Made by a program: the position numbers and the translations under genes. Positions 13,366 to 23,060 of a stretch of 64,000 nt of DNA are shown here, one piece after another. Below the pieces are notes generated by a model. The model made no database searches. It was not told where the DNA came from and saw nothing but the letters and a program-made list of their open reading frames with translations. The stretch's first letter is position 1. Each line of letters starts with the position of its first letter. The stretch covers positions 15,937,354 to 16,001,353 of the forward strand of contig NC_045142.1 in NCBI RefSeq assembly GCF_008831285.2, given 5' to 3'. This stretch comes from Nymphaea colorata (taxonomy: Eukaryota; Streptophyta; Magnoliopsida; Nymphaeales; Nymphaeaceae).

Positions 13366-13752
13366 CTAGGTAATAATATGCAGACCGGAACTCATTTTGT
13401 CAAGGCAGTTATAGCTGAACGTTGTCGATATTACATCATCATCTTGTTTTATGTAGATATGAATTACTTTCTTTAAATTCTGCAATCTACCTTGGTTTCC
13501 TAAGATGTTAGGAGCAACACCAGAAGCCTCATCTTTATCACTAGACTCACTAATGGATTGGGCTTTGGTGTACTTTGCTAATATAACATACTTGCCCGTG
13601 CTGTGCATCATTTCTGTGGAAATCTGGCAGTCTATGCTACAAAGCAGTCTTGTTCCATAACCATGGAACAGTTTCTCTGTTTTATTTCTTAACCTCGCTG
13701 TAGATGATTGCAGGCTTTTGGTCAATAAAATCCTTGAAGTGCTTCCTGCCAC
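13366..13752 (-). CDS. Hypothetical 128-residue ORF, unrecognised
   Basis: This is one of the longest ORFs in the window outside transposon sequence, and it lies on the minus strand. The translation is mixed in composition rather than low-complexity, with a basic N-terminal part and a polar middle rich in S, E, K and D. I see no signal peptide, membrane segment or motif I can name. No splice context or neighbouring exon supports it. It could be a chance ORF, a decayed exon, or the antisense of a decayed coding segment. The plus strand over 13505-13740 is also partly open. Confidence 0.2.
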   Translation of the reverse strand: MAGSTSRILLTKSLQSSTARLRNKTEKLFHGYGTRLLCSIDCQISTEMMHSTGKYVILAKYTKAQSISESSDKDEASGVAPNILGNQGRLQNLKKVIHIYIKQDDDVISTTFSYNCLDKMSSGLHIIT

Positions 13753-14218
13753 GACGGAGTATCCTCAGCTTCATTAGATTATCGTGTATGAAAAAATTAT
13801 GAACCTAGCATCTTTTAATGCTATTCTTTCTGATACCTTGAAGTAGCTGCAAAATCGTAGATGGGATGGTTGTTAGGGATATTTTTCTTGCGACCTAGGT
13901 TTGAACCATGGTTCACCGCTCGAAGTCTTTTCCGAGGCTTTACATAACGGTATAACACTTGCAACTGAAATCTCTGGTTGTACTTCTACCGGTGATTATC
14001 ATGGTCGTCACTGTATAGATAATAGTCAGCCTGTCTTCAGTTTTTAACCTAAAAAATAATAAAAGTACTTTAAGATACAATATAAGATTTCTATAAATGC
14101 CTTAAATTAAGGGTTTAAAATGTTTAAAAAACCCTTTCACCTAAAGGTTACTTTCATATTACCATTACTATCAGTTTGTTTTATTTATGAATTGTTGAAG
14201 AGAATGACGCTATGGCTA
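13753..14218. other. Unassigned DNA with a 14-bp palindrome
   Basis: TGAACCATGGTTCA at 13902-13915 is a perfect palindrome. On the minus strand the neighbouring 'ggttcaaacc' resembles a tRNA-type B box, but no A box was seen. Otherwise nothing is recognisable. Confidence 0.4.
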
Positions 14219-14226
14219 TAGTGGAA
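14219..14226. repeat. Target-site duplication, left copy (TAGTGGAA)
   Basis: TAGTGGAA here and TAGCGGAA at 15301-15308 flank the element between them with one mismatch. An 8-bp duplication is the hallmark of hAT insertion. Confidence 0.75.
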
Positions 14227-14517
14227 CTATGTCACACGGGTACTCCTCTGCATGGTACCGGTATGGCTATGGGTGTGCCACTAATACGGTTGGTACCGGG
14301 TACGGTCAACGTGCCCGGGTTCAAATCGGTCCATTTTCGTATTAGGTCAACTTTGACCAATTCCAAAGATGTCCATTTTTTATTTTAACGATTTCAAGTT
14401 TTTAACTTTTAAAATAATCTAATATTAAATTGGTCGAAAGAAAACCCTAAACCCCTCGACATCTTCTTCCTTCTACCCATTTCACGACTTCTGCATCTGG
14501 GGCGACCGGCGACTTGG

Positions 14518-14886
14518 GTGGATGAACGGCGGCGATGGGCGATGGTGTACGGTGACCGGCGACTGTGGACGGTATTTGCTTCCACTTTGCCGATTTCTTC
14601 TATTTTCTATCAATGCACTCTTCTTTCCATTTGTCTAGTGCCGGCAGACACCGTTTTCCACCGGCGAGTACATCCTGTCGTCCTTCTTATCTCCTCTTCA
14701 TTCCTTCCCTCTCGATGGTTATTACTCTATCTCCTCCTCATCGCTGATCATGTGCTCTGTGCCTCTTCATTTCTTAGATCTCGTAGTTCAGTTTTTCGTC
14801 ATTTCCTCGTCGGTCTTGGAGATGCTATAAATGCCGCACGAGTTGCTGCTTTTTCCTGTATAAGATTTGTTCTCATATGCATCTGA
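14518..14886 (+). CDS. ORF inside the hAT-type element, unrecognised
   Basis: A 122-residue open frame starts in a GC-rich, CGGCGA-rich patch and continues through a pyrimidine-rich stretch. The N-terminal third is basic (R-rich), and the rest is hydrophobic with S and L runs. No family is recognised. Because it sits inside a non-autonomous transposon just after a leader-like sequence with an AAACCCTA box, it may be captured gene sequence or remaining 5' sequence of the parent element. It may equally be a chance ORF. Confidence 0.2.
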   Translation: MDERRRWAMVYGDRRLWTVFASTLPISSIFYQCTLLSICLVPADTVFHRRVHPVVLLISSSFLPSRWLLLYLLLIADHVLCASSFLRSRSSVFRHFLVGLGDAINAARVAAFSCIRFVLICI

Positions 14887-15168
14887 CATTCTGGTATTGC
14901 TCGTTTTCTCATCGGTTAAGGTCGTTCTTTTGTGCTTGTTATTTACAGCATGTTCAATAGAAATTTTGTTCCTTTTTGTGCGTTATTTACAGCATGTTCG
15001 ATTTTAAGGAAGTTTTGCCAAAGTTATTCTGTAAAAATCATGACTGTTTGGGACTTTGGAAAAGTTCAGCGACTTATTCTGTAAAAATCTTGACAGTTTG
15101 GGGAAGTTTAGTGACTGATGGTCATCGTTTTATGTGCAAATATGTTATCCTGTTTGAAATTTTTTGAG

Positions 15169-15190
15169 ATATATATATATATATATATAT
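15169..15190. repeat. (AT)n microsatellite
   Basis: An uninterrupted AT dinucleotide run lies inside the hAT-type element, just before its GTACCC-rich right end. Confidence 0.9.
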
Positions 15191-15300
15191 GCATCTGTGT
15201 GTACGCCGTACTCCCGTACCCAAGTTTTTTAAAAATGGTCCGTACCCATATCCGCACCGGCACTCGTACCCGCACCTGTACCCATACCTATGTGACACAG

Positions 15301-15308
15301 TAGCGGAA
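15301..15308. repeat. Target-site duplication, right copy (TAGCGGAA)
   Basis: This pairs with TAGTGGAA at 14219-14226. It directly follows the ...GTGACACAG terminus. Confidence 0.75.
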
Positions 15309-15749
15309 GAAGGTGATGGTGGAGATCAAAGAGGAAGAACACTTTGTTGAATTTGTCCTTCCGCGTCAAAAGAGATGTTGTCCACTGCTCCACTGAAGAA
15401 GAGGAAGAACATAGTATTAGGAATGTCATCCATTTGTGTTCTGTTGGTTCTCTATTGACACTTTGTTCCCCCTAATTCCCAAGAGGTGCTGTTTCCACTG
15501 CCACAGTTTTGGAGTGGTGGCGTTCTTCCATTGTCGTTTTTTTTCATTAACTAAATTCCCCTTCTTTTACATTTATTATGTTTTTAATTTATGTTAGGTT
15601 TTTTTTGTTGTCATTTTGTGGTATTGTAAATCATAAATCTGTAGACAGTTTTCGAAGTGTCATAACGTGATTCATTGTGAAGAAGGCCATAATAGAAGGT
15701 AGTTTGCTGATTGGTTGCAGAAAGAAATTCAGCATCTTCATGCAATATT

Positions 15750-16135
15750 TTCTACAAGAATATTGATGTTTAGTGGTGACTATCAAGTATCACTGAAAAA
15801 ACTTAATGGGGTAAACAGTGTGTCACAGAAAATGCCACGCAAATGATTTCCTTCAGTGGCATTATTTGCATATGCCACAGATGCAAACTTCCTATGACAA
15901 AAACGGTGCCATTGAAAACATTTTAATGATGCTCAAAAAGTTCCATTGTAGATTATAGCTTCTAGAGTATGTTATTTAACAGGCTTTCAGTGGCATCTCT
16001 AAAACATCAGGATTGGTTTGCCATGGTAGAGGAAAAATGACACTAAATGGTTTTTGTCATTGGGAGTTGTTAGTGGCACAGTTTATATTGTGGATGGTCT
16101 ATGGCAAATAGAAAGTGCTACTAAAGGTTGTCTAG

Positions 16136-16169
<34 letters not shown>

Positions 16170-16329
16170 TATTCCATACTTAATATTCAACAGTGGATTG
16201 GATGTGCCACTAAAGACTTTCAACAACATATATTGACATGCGATTCTTGATATTTTATGGCAAGTTGTCAATACCATAAAGGACCTTTCAATGACACGCA
16301 CCATTTGCCATTGCTCTCATTAATGGTGT
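15750..16329. mobile_element. CACTA-like subterminal-repeat remnant, left part
   Basis: The block carries more than ten short words of the form GCCACTAAA, GCCACTGAA or the reverse TTAGTGGCA, in both orientations (for example near 15855, 15990, 16036, 16070 and 16208). That pattern is typical of subterminal repeats of CACTA (En/Spm) transposons. At 15750 the sequence TTCTACAAGAA weakly resembles a CACTACAAGAAAA terminus. A (CA)n run at 16137-16167 interrupts the repeats. Similar words resume at 22931, after the copia insertion. No transposase is visible, so superfamily assignment is an inference. Confidence 0.4.
16137..16167. repeat. (CA)n microsatellite
   Basis: An uninterrupted CA dinucleotide run sits inside the CACTA-like block. 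Confidence 0.9.
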
Positions 16330-16525
16330 TGCACACGATGAAAAGAAAGAGAAAGTTCATCTATTGGTTAACCCTAATCTATCTTAAATGGAGATTAAGG
16401 GAGGTGGTAAGGGAAATCACATCAATGTCCAACAAATAAATAGCATTAATAGAAAGACATCTCCTATTTTATAATATTCGTCAATCACTACCTAAGATCT
16501 TTTATTGTTTTCTTTTCTCTCAACA
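16330..16525 (-). repeat. 3' LTR of the decayed copia
   Basis: It starts TGCACACGATG and ends CTCAACA in plus orientation, which is TGTTGAG...GTGTGCA when read with the element. It aligns along its whole length with 22733-22930. By eye identity is roughly 80 percent, so the insertion is old. Confidence 0.8.
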
Positions 16526-16537
16526 CGCCCCCTCAAG
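16526..16537 (-). other. Polypurine tract of the decayed copia
   Basis: On the minus strand CTTGAGGGGGCG directly precedes the LTR start TGTTGAG. This is the classic copia plus-strand priming site, next to the 3' LTR. Confidence 0.75.
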
Positions 16538-18040
16538 CTGGAGCATATATATGAAATCTGCTTAGCATGTTACGATATTTTGTTTCAATGATAGGTTGAA
16601 GTTTAGTAGATGCTCTGGTAACTTGATCTTCAGTACAGACATGAATAATAAAAATATTTTCAGCCTACACCATATCCTTGATGTGATAATCAACCTCGAT
16701 ATGTTTAGTCATTTCATAGAAGACAAGATTATTGGTAATACAGATAGCTGCTTTGTTGTCACATAACATCTTCATTCAGAGAGTGACTTGGACTCCCAAA
16801 CTTGCAAGCATCATTTTTACTTAGATCATCTTAGCTGCAGTTTGAGTCATACCTCTATACTACGATTCTACATTTGATATTGCCACTACTTATTGCTTTT
16901 TTCTCCTTGAAGTAATTAGTTTTTTTTCAACAAAAATATAGAATCAAGAGGTGGAATTTCTATCTTCAACTAAACTAGAATAATCAGCATACATGTTGAC
17001 CATCACATCAAGCAAATCACTTTTTAAAACAATAATCATTCCCTTGGTACAGACTTGAGGTATTTGAGAACCATTAGGGCTCATTCCCAATGGACATTTC
17101 TTGGTTTTCCCGTAAACTGGTTTAGCTTTTTGACAACTAGAAAGATATCAAGGTAGGTCAGTGTAGCATATACAACTTTCTCAATCATTGACTTATATGA
17201 TTTGCTATCTACCTGTTCCTAGTCTTCATCATATAGATGGAACTGATGGTTCATTCGAATATTTGCAGGTTTAATATGAAGCATCCCTGCCTCATAAAGC
17301 AAATCAAGAACATATTTCCTCCTTGCCTCATAAACCAAATCAAGAACGTACTTCCTCTATGAAAGAATAATACCTTCTCTATTCCTTGCAACTTCTATCC
17401 CTAAGAAATACCTAAAAGGACCAAGATCCTTGATAACAAAGTACTTCTATAGGTACCCATTGGTGAGTTGTTGCCACCATTAACATATTTTTCTTCACAA
17501 CTGCTAGCTAGGATAATATTAGCAATATATACCATCATTACTATTATACGTTCTAAACTTCTTTTGATAAATAATGAATGATCCAGTGGGGACCATTGGA
17601 ATTCAAACCCCCACTTTATATAGCTTTGGAAACTATGCCCTAGGGATTTGCTTATGTCCATATATTGCTTTTCTTATTTGCATACCGTCTTATACTCTTC
17701 TTCTTGTCCAAATTGTGGTGGTTGTTGCATATAAATAGTTTCAGTCAAATCATTATAGAGAAAAACATTTTGGTGTCAATTTTAGACATATACTAACGAC
17801 AATGCTCAGTCATGGTTACAACCAATTGAATAGTACCAAACGTGACAACTAAAGTGAATGTCTCAAAGAAGTTAACCCCAAAAGTCTAAGTACACCCCTT
17901 GGTTACAACCAATTTGACTGATATTTGATGGGTGAATACCTATTTGCATCCAATAATATTTGCATTAGGAGGAGGAAAAATAAGATTCTATATGGCGTTA
18001 GATATTAACATATCTAAGTTTGTTGATGATTTATGGGAAT
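16538..18040 (-). pseudogene. Copia reverse transcriptase and RNase H remnant
   Basis: Reading the minus strand from 18000 to 16560, the frames give recognisable copia pieces in order. These are an RT N-terminal segment (NANIIGCK), a TFGVNFFETF block, a DHSLFIKRS block near 17560, and a degraded catalytic region VYIANIILAS near 17505-17535 where YVDDIILT is expected, so the two catalytic aspartates are not visible. Near 16690-16770 the RNase H end appears as a DNKAA-like and KHIEVDYH-like region. Multiple stops and shifts make it non-coding. The RT segment is cut at 18040 by the inserted LTR. Confidence 0.75.
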
Positions 18041-20942
18041 TGTCACACTCCAACCCTTTTACCCCCAAAGAGTTTTTTTTGGGTTAAAACATAAAACATC
18101 GAGGTGCGATGACACAACAATTCAAAAGGAGCTATGTACATCAAAGACAATGGGGGAGAACATTTCATTATATAGTAAATTTAGTTCCTACAAAATCACT
18201 TCATATTTCTCAAAAATATATGACAAAAATGCTCCAAAACTACAACATTGATGTCTAACAAAAACAAGACATCATGGAGACCAAAACATGACTTGCTGAC
18301 ACTATAATAGACCCAAGATCTCCTCCATAAGATGTGAGTTGGGCCATTTGATCAAGTTGTTGTTTGGGGTCCGCTAAAACTTGACAAAGTAAACAACAAA
18401 AGGCTTAGCCTTCATAGTATGACAACAAAATGGAGAAATCCCTAACCCTCAAAGGTAAGGGCTCAAATCTGGGGTGTAATATGTACGAAAGATATAAACA
18501 CTATCATATCATGATAGTAGCATGAAGTATCATAACTTGTCATGGCAGCCCCTCACATATACCATGACAGACATGTACGGACCACTCAATGACCACAATT
18601 AACACATTTAATAATCACATTCACTTCATGCATATTTGCTTCATTCAGATATACTTCATTCACATTTATTTCATTTACAATCATTTCATTTACATTTGCA
18701 TTAGTGAATTGACAAGTCCTGTGGGTGCAAAACACATGCACATGCACACCACAGGCCACCTATAGTTAGGAGACAACCCTCATGGTGGCCCAGAATGATA
18801 CAGATTCGTTCACGCTGCAGCGGTAAAGCAATCATCTATGGATGTGTGAATTCTGAAGAGAATTGCTTAGCCTTCTCTAGGATCCCCAGGTTGGCAAGGT
18901 GGGAGCTCAACACTCCAAGTGCATCACATAATGATATCCTGAGGCTTTGCACTGCCCGCACTTCAAGCAGGTGAGACTAGTGGTGAGGGTGGGACATCTC
19001 CCAAACATATTGCCATAACCCACTGACCTCACATTTATTATTTTTCATTTCATGAGTGCACCGATACCTCAAGATACCTCCATATAAAGGCTATACACAT
19101 AGTTAATACTCTTAGCTAACCATCATAACTTTACGAGTACATCTACCCTTCAAATTCATTGATCGTATCATGCCCACGATAATGCACACAAAAAATATTG
19201 CCACATTTACATCAACCAAACACATCAATCACATCTTACAAAAGTTAGCCGAACCATAGAGAGTAATCACGATCAGTGATTGGCTCATAGCTGTTCTATG
19301 CAATTACCATTCTATGATGCTTTCTAATGCACCATCAGGGTCGAGGAGATACTCGACTTGGTACACCGCCTAATCTGTCCTAAGCAGTTATACTTACTAG
19401 CATGCATATGCCATAGCGTAGTAGTTTAAAAATATTCAACTAATTTCATAATCATTCAACCACAAGCATGCATTTATACAATACAACACAATCATAGGAT
19501 CCAACGATCCTGAAAGACATGCATTCTAAATTGGCCCCAAGCAGTGGTTTGCCTGAAATGTCGCCATACCTGTCACGCATCACCAAAATATCCAAAATCA
19601 CCTCAAACATAGAATCTTATCGCTCAAGGTCTACTCGACGTGCTCGGTGTACCTGTAAAAATAATCATGCGTTAAGATTTATATTCGTTTCGCTTTAGAA
19701 ATCTATACAAGTACGAAACATGAACAATGAGGCATAGGTCATTGCCTCAAGAGAGTGTCAACATATAGTATCGGCCCATAAAGCCCCTCCAATAGGTTTC
19801 TTCCCAACTCTTTGAGGTTGTGACTAAACGATTTAAACTCCGAGCTTTCAATTCTAAGTTGAGGCGTCTTCATAGTAATGACGCTTCCCAACATACATAT
19901 TCTTTCCCAACAAGCGAAACAATACACACATCAACAATAGCATATGTCACGTGTTCGCTAACACGGTTCTACACCTTCTCCACAACATCAAAATCTCTAC
20001 TAGGCTTCCTAACCACTTCAAAAATTAACTCATCATGCTAAAAACATAATTATATACGTAGATCCTCGTCCCTCCAAAGTAGTCCTAGACCTTCCCCAAT
20101 ATAGTAAAGTCTAGAACATGCATTCTAAATCATCCAATCTTGAATCTAGCATGCTCAAATAACAATTATACATGCATTAGTAGAAAACATTAGACAATTT
20201 AGGCTCGATTAGGCCTCGCTCACCCCACTCCTAGAGTTCTAACTACTATAGTGCTCCCAGTAGCCACACCAAATGCTGGACCGATCTCCAAGCAGCTAAA
20301 ACTATATGCTGCCATCACCTCCAATGCCCACTATTCGCTGTTAGGAGGGGAAGGACGTGTTTTTGCCGTTATAAGAAGGTTGAGGGAGACTCACGCACGA
20401 CATAGAGACAACAATCGAGCATGGGGAAAAGAGACAGATGAGAGGGAGAATGCAGAAAGAGTGCTCGCTGAATGTGAGAGACAGTGAGAGTGAGAAGAAG
20501 TTGCGAGTAAAAGGAAGCTGGTGGTAGAGTGAGAGTATGAGCAGAGGGACAAGAGGGTAGTAAAGGCAAGAAAGATTGCAGGAGAGAGGGGGATGAGTAG
20601 AGAGACTGCGACAAAAACAAATGAGGGAGTGAGAGCTTGCGGAAGAGAGAGAGGGATTGATTGAAGAGAACTCGGACTGGGAGAGAGACAAACAAGGAAC
20701 AACGAGAGGGAGGAGGAGAAGAAAGAAGAGGTAGAGAGAGATCAAGAGGCTTAACTTAGCGCCGCCACCGCCTTACCATCGCGGCTGCTCCACTTCTTCT
20801 GCCTCTTGCTTCTCTGCATCATGCACCAAAAAAAGGAAGACGGAGAGGGAGAGCTGGCGTCGGGCTCCTCTTCACAAAGAAGACTTCGGGTCTGGGTCTG
20901 GACCATGATCCAGCTCGACCTACTCGACTGCCAAACGGTACA
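18041..20942 (+). repeat. Gypsy-type LTR inserted in copia RT (probable solo LTR)
   Basis: The block begins TGTCACACTCCAACCC, a typical plant gypsy LTR start, and can end at CGGTACA (20942). On the minus strand the copia reading resumes on both sides: a FISALxATPI-like segment at about 20945-21000 and the rest of RT below 18040. The interior has no gypsy coding domain. It does have LTR-like texture, with a CT/GA-rich segment at about 20340-20750. At 2.9 kb it is long but within the range of large gypsy LTRs. The expected 5-bp target duplication is not visible (GGAAT on the left, TGATA on the right), so the right boundary is approximate. Confidence 0.5.
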
Positions 20943-22600
20943 TGATAGGTGTAGCTTACAATGCTGAAATAAACCCTTGCATATTCCTGCCAAGTCTTTC
21001 TATTGTTACAAATTTATATATAAGATTCAAGGTGTAGTCCTTTTACCTTTTTGTAGAGAAATAAGATTATTTCTGTGGTTGGAATATTTGTCACATCATC
21101 TTGCATAGATATAGGAACCTCAACTGAACTAGAGAAGATTTTGAAGGCCCGTGATAAAAAATGGAATGCCAAGGGTAGATGACTAAGAGATCTTGATATC
21201 TTAATATGTTAGCAGAGGAGGGTGATGGAATGTGAGTGGACTCCAATGGCAAAGGTAGAATAGGCAATGGGAATGAGTTGTTGTATCAGTACTAATATAA
21301 ATGTTGACATTTGAAAAGTATGGAACTAACTAAAAAAAGTCAATGTTTGCACTAATATACTCTCTTTTGGTGACATGGTCATAGCAATAATATCTCTTAT
21401 GATTTTTAAGGTATCCATGGAAGACACATTTTGTGGCTTATGGAGATAGGTTGTTTCTATTTGGTCCTAGTTTGTGCACAAAGCAAACACACCCGCAGCC
21501 CTTAGGAGCTATATGAAACAAAGGATCACGAAGAAACAAAATCTGGAGAGAAATTCTGTTATCTATGGTAGATGAAGGCTTACCATTAATGAAATAACTA
21601 CTTGATAGAATTGCATCTCTCCAATATGAAGTTGATATATTTGATTAAATTATAATAGTACAAGCAACATCAAGAAGGTGTCTATGTTTCCTTTCAACTA
21701 CTTCATTTTGTTGAGAGGTATGAAGTCACATAGTTTGATGTTGAATTATATTTTTTTCTGTAGAATTATAAGAGAAATATGGTGTTAAATTCAAGAACAT
21801 TATCAGTGTAAACAATTGTGACAATAGAAGAAAATTGAGTCTTTATTTCAATAATGAAAGTTTCGATAATACATGATGCTTCAGATCTCTCATTTATTAG
21901 AAACATCAAAGACAACTTAGAACAATAATCAATAATCACTTAATAATCACACTGAGACCTAAAAGAAAACTTTATTTATTACCCTTATATCTACTTGAAT
22001 CAAATCAAAAGAAATCAAACTAGACGTACCTTGACTAGATGGAGAGGACCTTTTATGATGCTTTCCCATTTAACAAGCTTCACATAGGAATGATGTAGAT
22101 AGAGAGATCCGAAGAAAGACATGATAAAGCTTAGACAAGGAATGATAACCCAGATACAGATGCCACCAAATAGGATTTGATGATGACTCCAAAGAAACAT
22201 GAGCAGCTAAAATAGACTAGTTGAGGTAGCAAATTCTGTCTGATTCATGGCTTCCACCAATATCCTTCCCATCAGCACGTCCTCACACACACATGATATA
22301 TGATTAAATATAACATGAATATTAAGTTATTTAGTAATACAGCTCACAAATAATTTTTTTTGAGAAAAGGTAGGGACGTGGTGGACTACATGGAACAATA
22401 GATTGGGAGGTTAGATACTTCTCCGTTTCTAATATCATCCACCAAGGTAACATTGTGATTAGAAGATATAGGCTCCATCTTAGAAGAAGACTGATCAATT
22501 CCATAGAAGTGACTTAAAGCCTTGAGTCAATTGTCCACTACTTAGCTAAATGAGAAGATGTAATAGCTACACAATATGCCACGTCAATCACAATGGTAAA
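20943..22600 (-). pseudogene. Copia protease-to-integrase remnant
   Basis: The minus-strand reading has, from right to left, a protease-like WTIDSR segment near 22530, and a zinc-binding pre-integrase-like region (YHSLSKLYH near 22120-22150). It then shows an integrase-core end QQNEVVERKHRH near 21680-21715 and an integrase C-terminal block (KCVFHGYL..HKRYYCYD) near 21390-21450. Toward 20950 it reaches the linker that precedes RT. The match to copia layout is clear, but frameshifts and stops are frequent and no full domain is open. Confidence 0.7.
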
Positions 22601-22717
22601 GGCAGTCGCATTTGAAGAACTTTGAGAAATCAATCTGTCATATTCAACCTAACTAAAAGTAATCAAATCTGCATAGGAAGAAACATCTGTCTTTGGCACT
22701 GATATGGCTGCCTGTAC

Positions 22718-22730
22718 ATATTGATACCTT
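22718..22730 (-). other. Degraded primer-binding site of the decayed copia
   Basis: The minus strand reads AAGGTATCAATAT just inside the 5' LTR. GGTATCA matches the core of the TGGTATCAGAGC site used by initiator-Met-primed copia elements. Confidence 0.55.
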
Positions 22731-22732
22731 AG

Positions 22733-22930
22733 TGTGCATGATGAAAAGAAAGAGAAAGATTATCTATTTATTAATCCTAATATTTCCTAAATACTGATTA
22801 TGGAATGAAGCAAAGGAAATTACATACAAGTCCAACAAATGAGTAAAATTAATGAAGAGATATCTCCCTATTTTAAAAATATTTTCTAATCACTACCCAT
22901 GACTTTTCATTATTTTTTTTTCTCTCAACA
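22733..22930 (-). repeat. 5' LTR of the decayed copia
   Basis: It starts TGTGCATGATG and ends CTCAACA in plus orientation. It pairs with 16330-16525 and is 198 bp against 196 bp. Confidence 0.8.
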
Positions 22931-23060
22931 AGTAACACTTCCTTGATAATGTCATAAAGGACCCTTCATTGACACACATCGTCTTGTTCACATTAGTGGC
23001 AGAATCGGAAATTGCCACTAAATGTTTGACATGTTACAAATGCCGGTAAAGTCTTCAATT
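22931..23060. mobile_element. CACTA-like subterminal-repeat remnant, right part
   Basis: TTAGTGGCA and GCCACTAAA words resume directly after the copia LTR. A phrase containing 'cataaagga.c.ttca.tgacac' also occurs on the far side of the copia near 16275. This supports the copia having inserted into one repeat-rich element. Confidence 0.4.

Larger units (their letters stand above)
14227..15300. mobile_element. Non-autonomous hAT-type element with 8-bp target duplication
   Basis: The left terminus reads CTATGTCACACGGGTAC. The reverse complement of the right terminus reads CTGTGTCACATAGGTATG. These are imperfect terminal inverted repeats, each followed by a zone rich in GGTAC, GGTACC and GTACCC words. 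The element is 1074 bp and is flanked by TAGTGGAA and TAGCGGAA. No transposase domain is present. The core (about 14430-14890) starts with AAACCCTAAACCCC, then a CT-rich leader, then a GC-rich segment holding an ORF at 14518-14886. That looks like the 5' end of a plant gene or of the parent transposase gene. The interior also has a duplicated 'gttatttacagcatgttc' phrase and an (AT)n tract. Confidence 0.7.
16330..22930 (-). mobile_element. Decayed Ty1/copia element, minus strand
   Basis: Two matching LTRs (16330-16525 and 22733-22930) enclose copia coding remnants that read from right to left. They run from protease-like sequence near 22.5 kb through pre-integrase, integrase core and integrase C-terminus (about 22.2 to 21.4 kb) to RT and RNase H (about 18.0 to 16.55 kb). 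That domain order is diagnostic of Ty1/copia. A polypurine tract lies against the left LTR and a degraded primer-binding site against the right one. Gag is missing, because the protease-like sequence begins only about 130 bp inside the right LTR. A gypsy-type LTR interrupts the RT N-terminal region at about 18041-20942. Many stops and frame changes show long decay. Flanking pentamers GGTGT and AGTAA do not match. Confidence 0.8.

Noticed and set aside
13888-13925. tRNA-like B box, possible SINE or tRNA gene
   Set aside because: Only the 'ggttcaaacc' word fits. No A box at proper spacing, no cloverleaf and no T-run terminator were found.
20341-20745. Three overlapping minus-strand ORFs of 103-134 codons
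   Set aside because: They come from a GA-rich tract within the putative gypsy LTR. Composition is Ser/Leu low-complexity in all frames, so they are not credible proteins.
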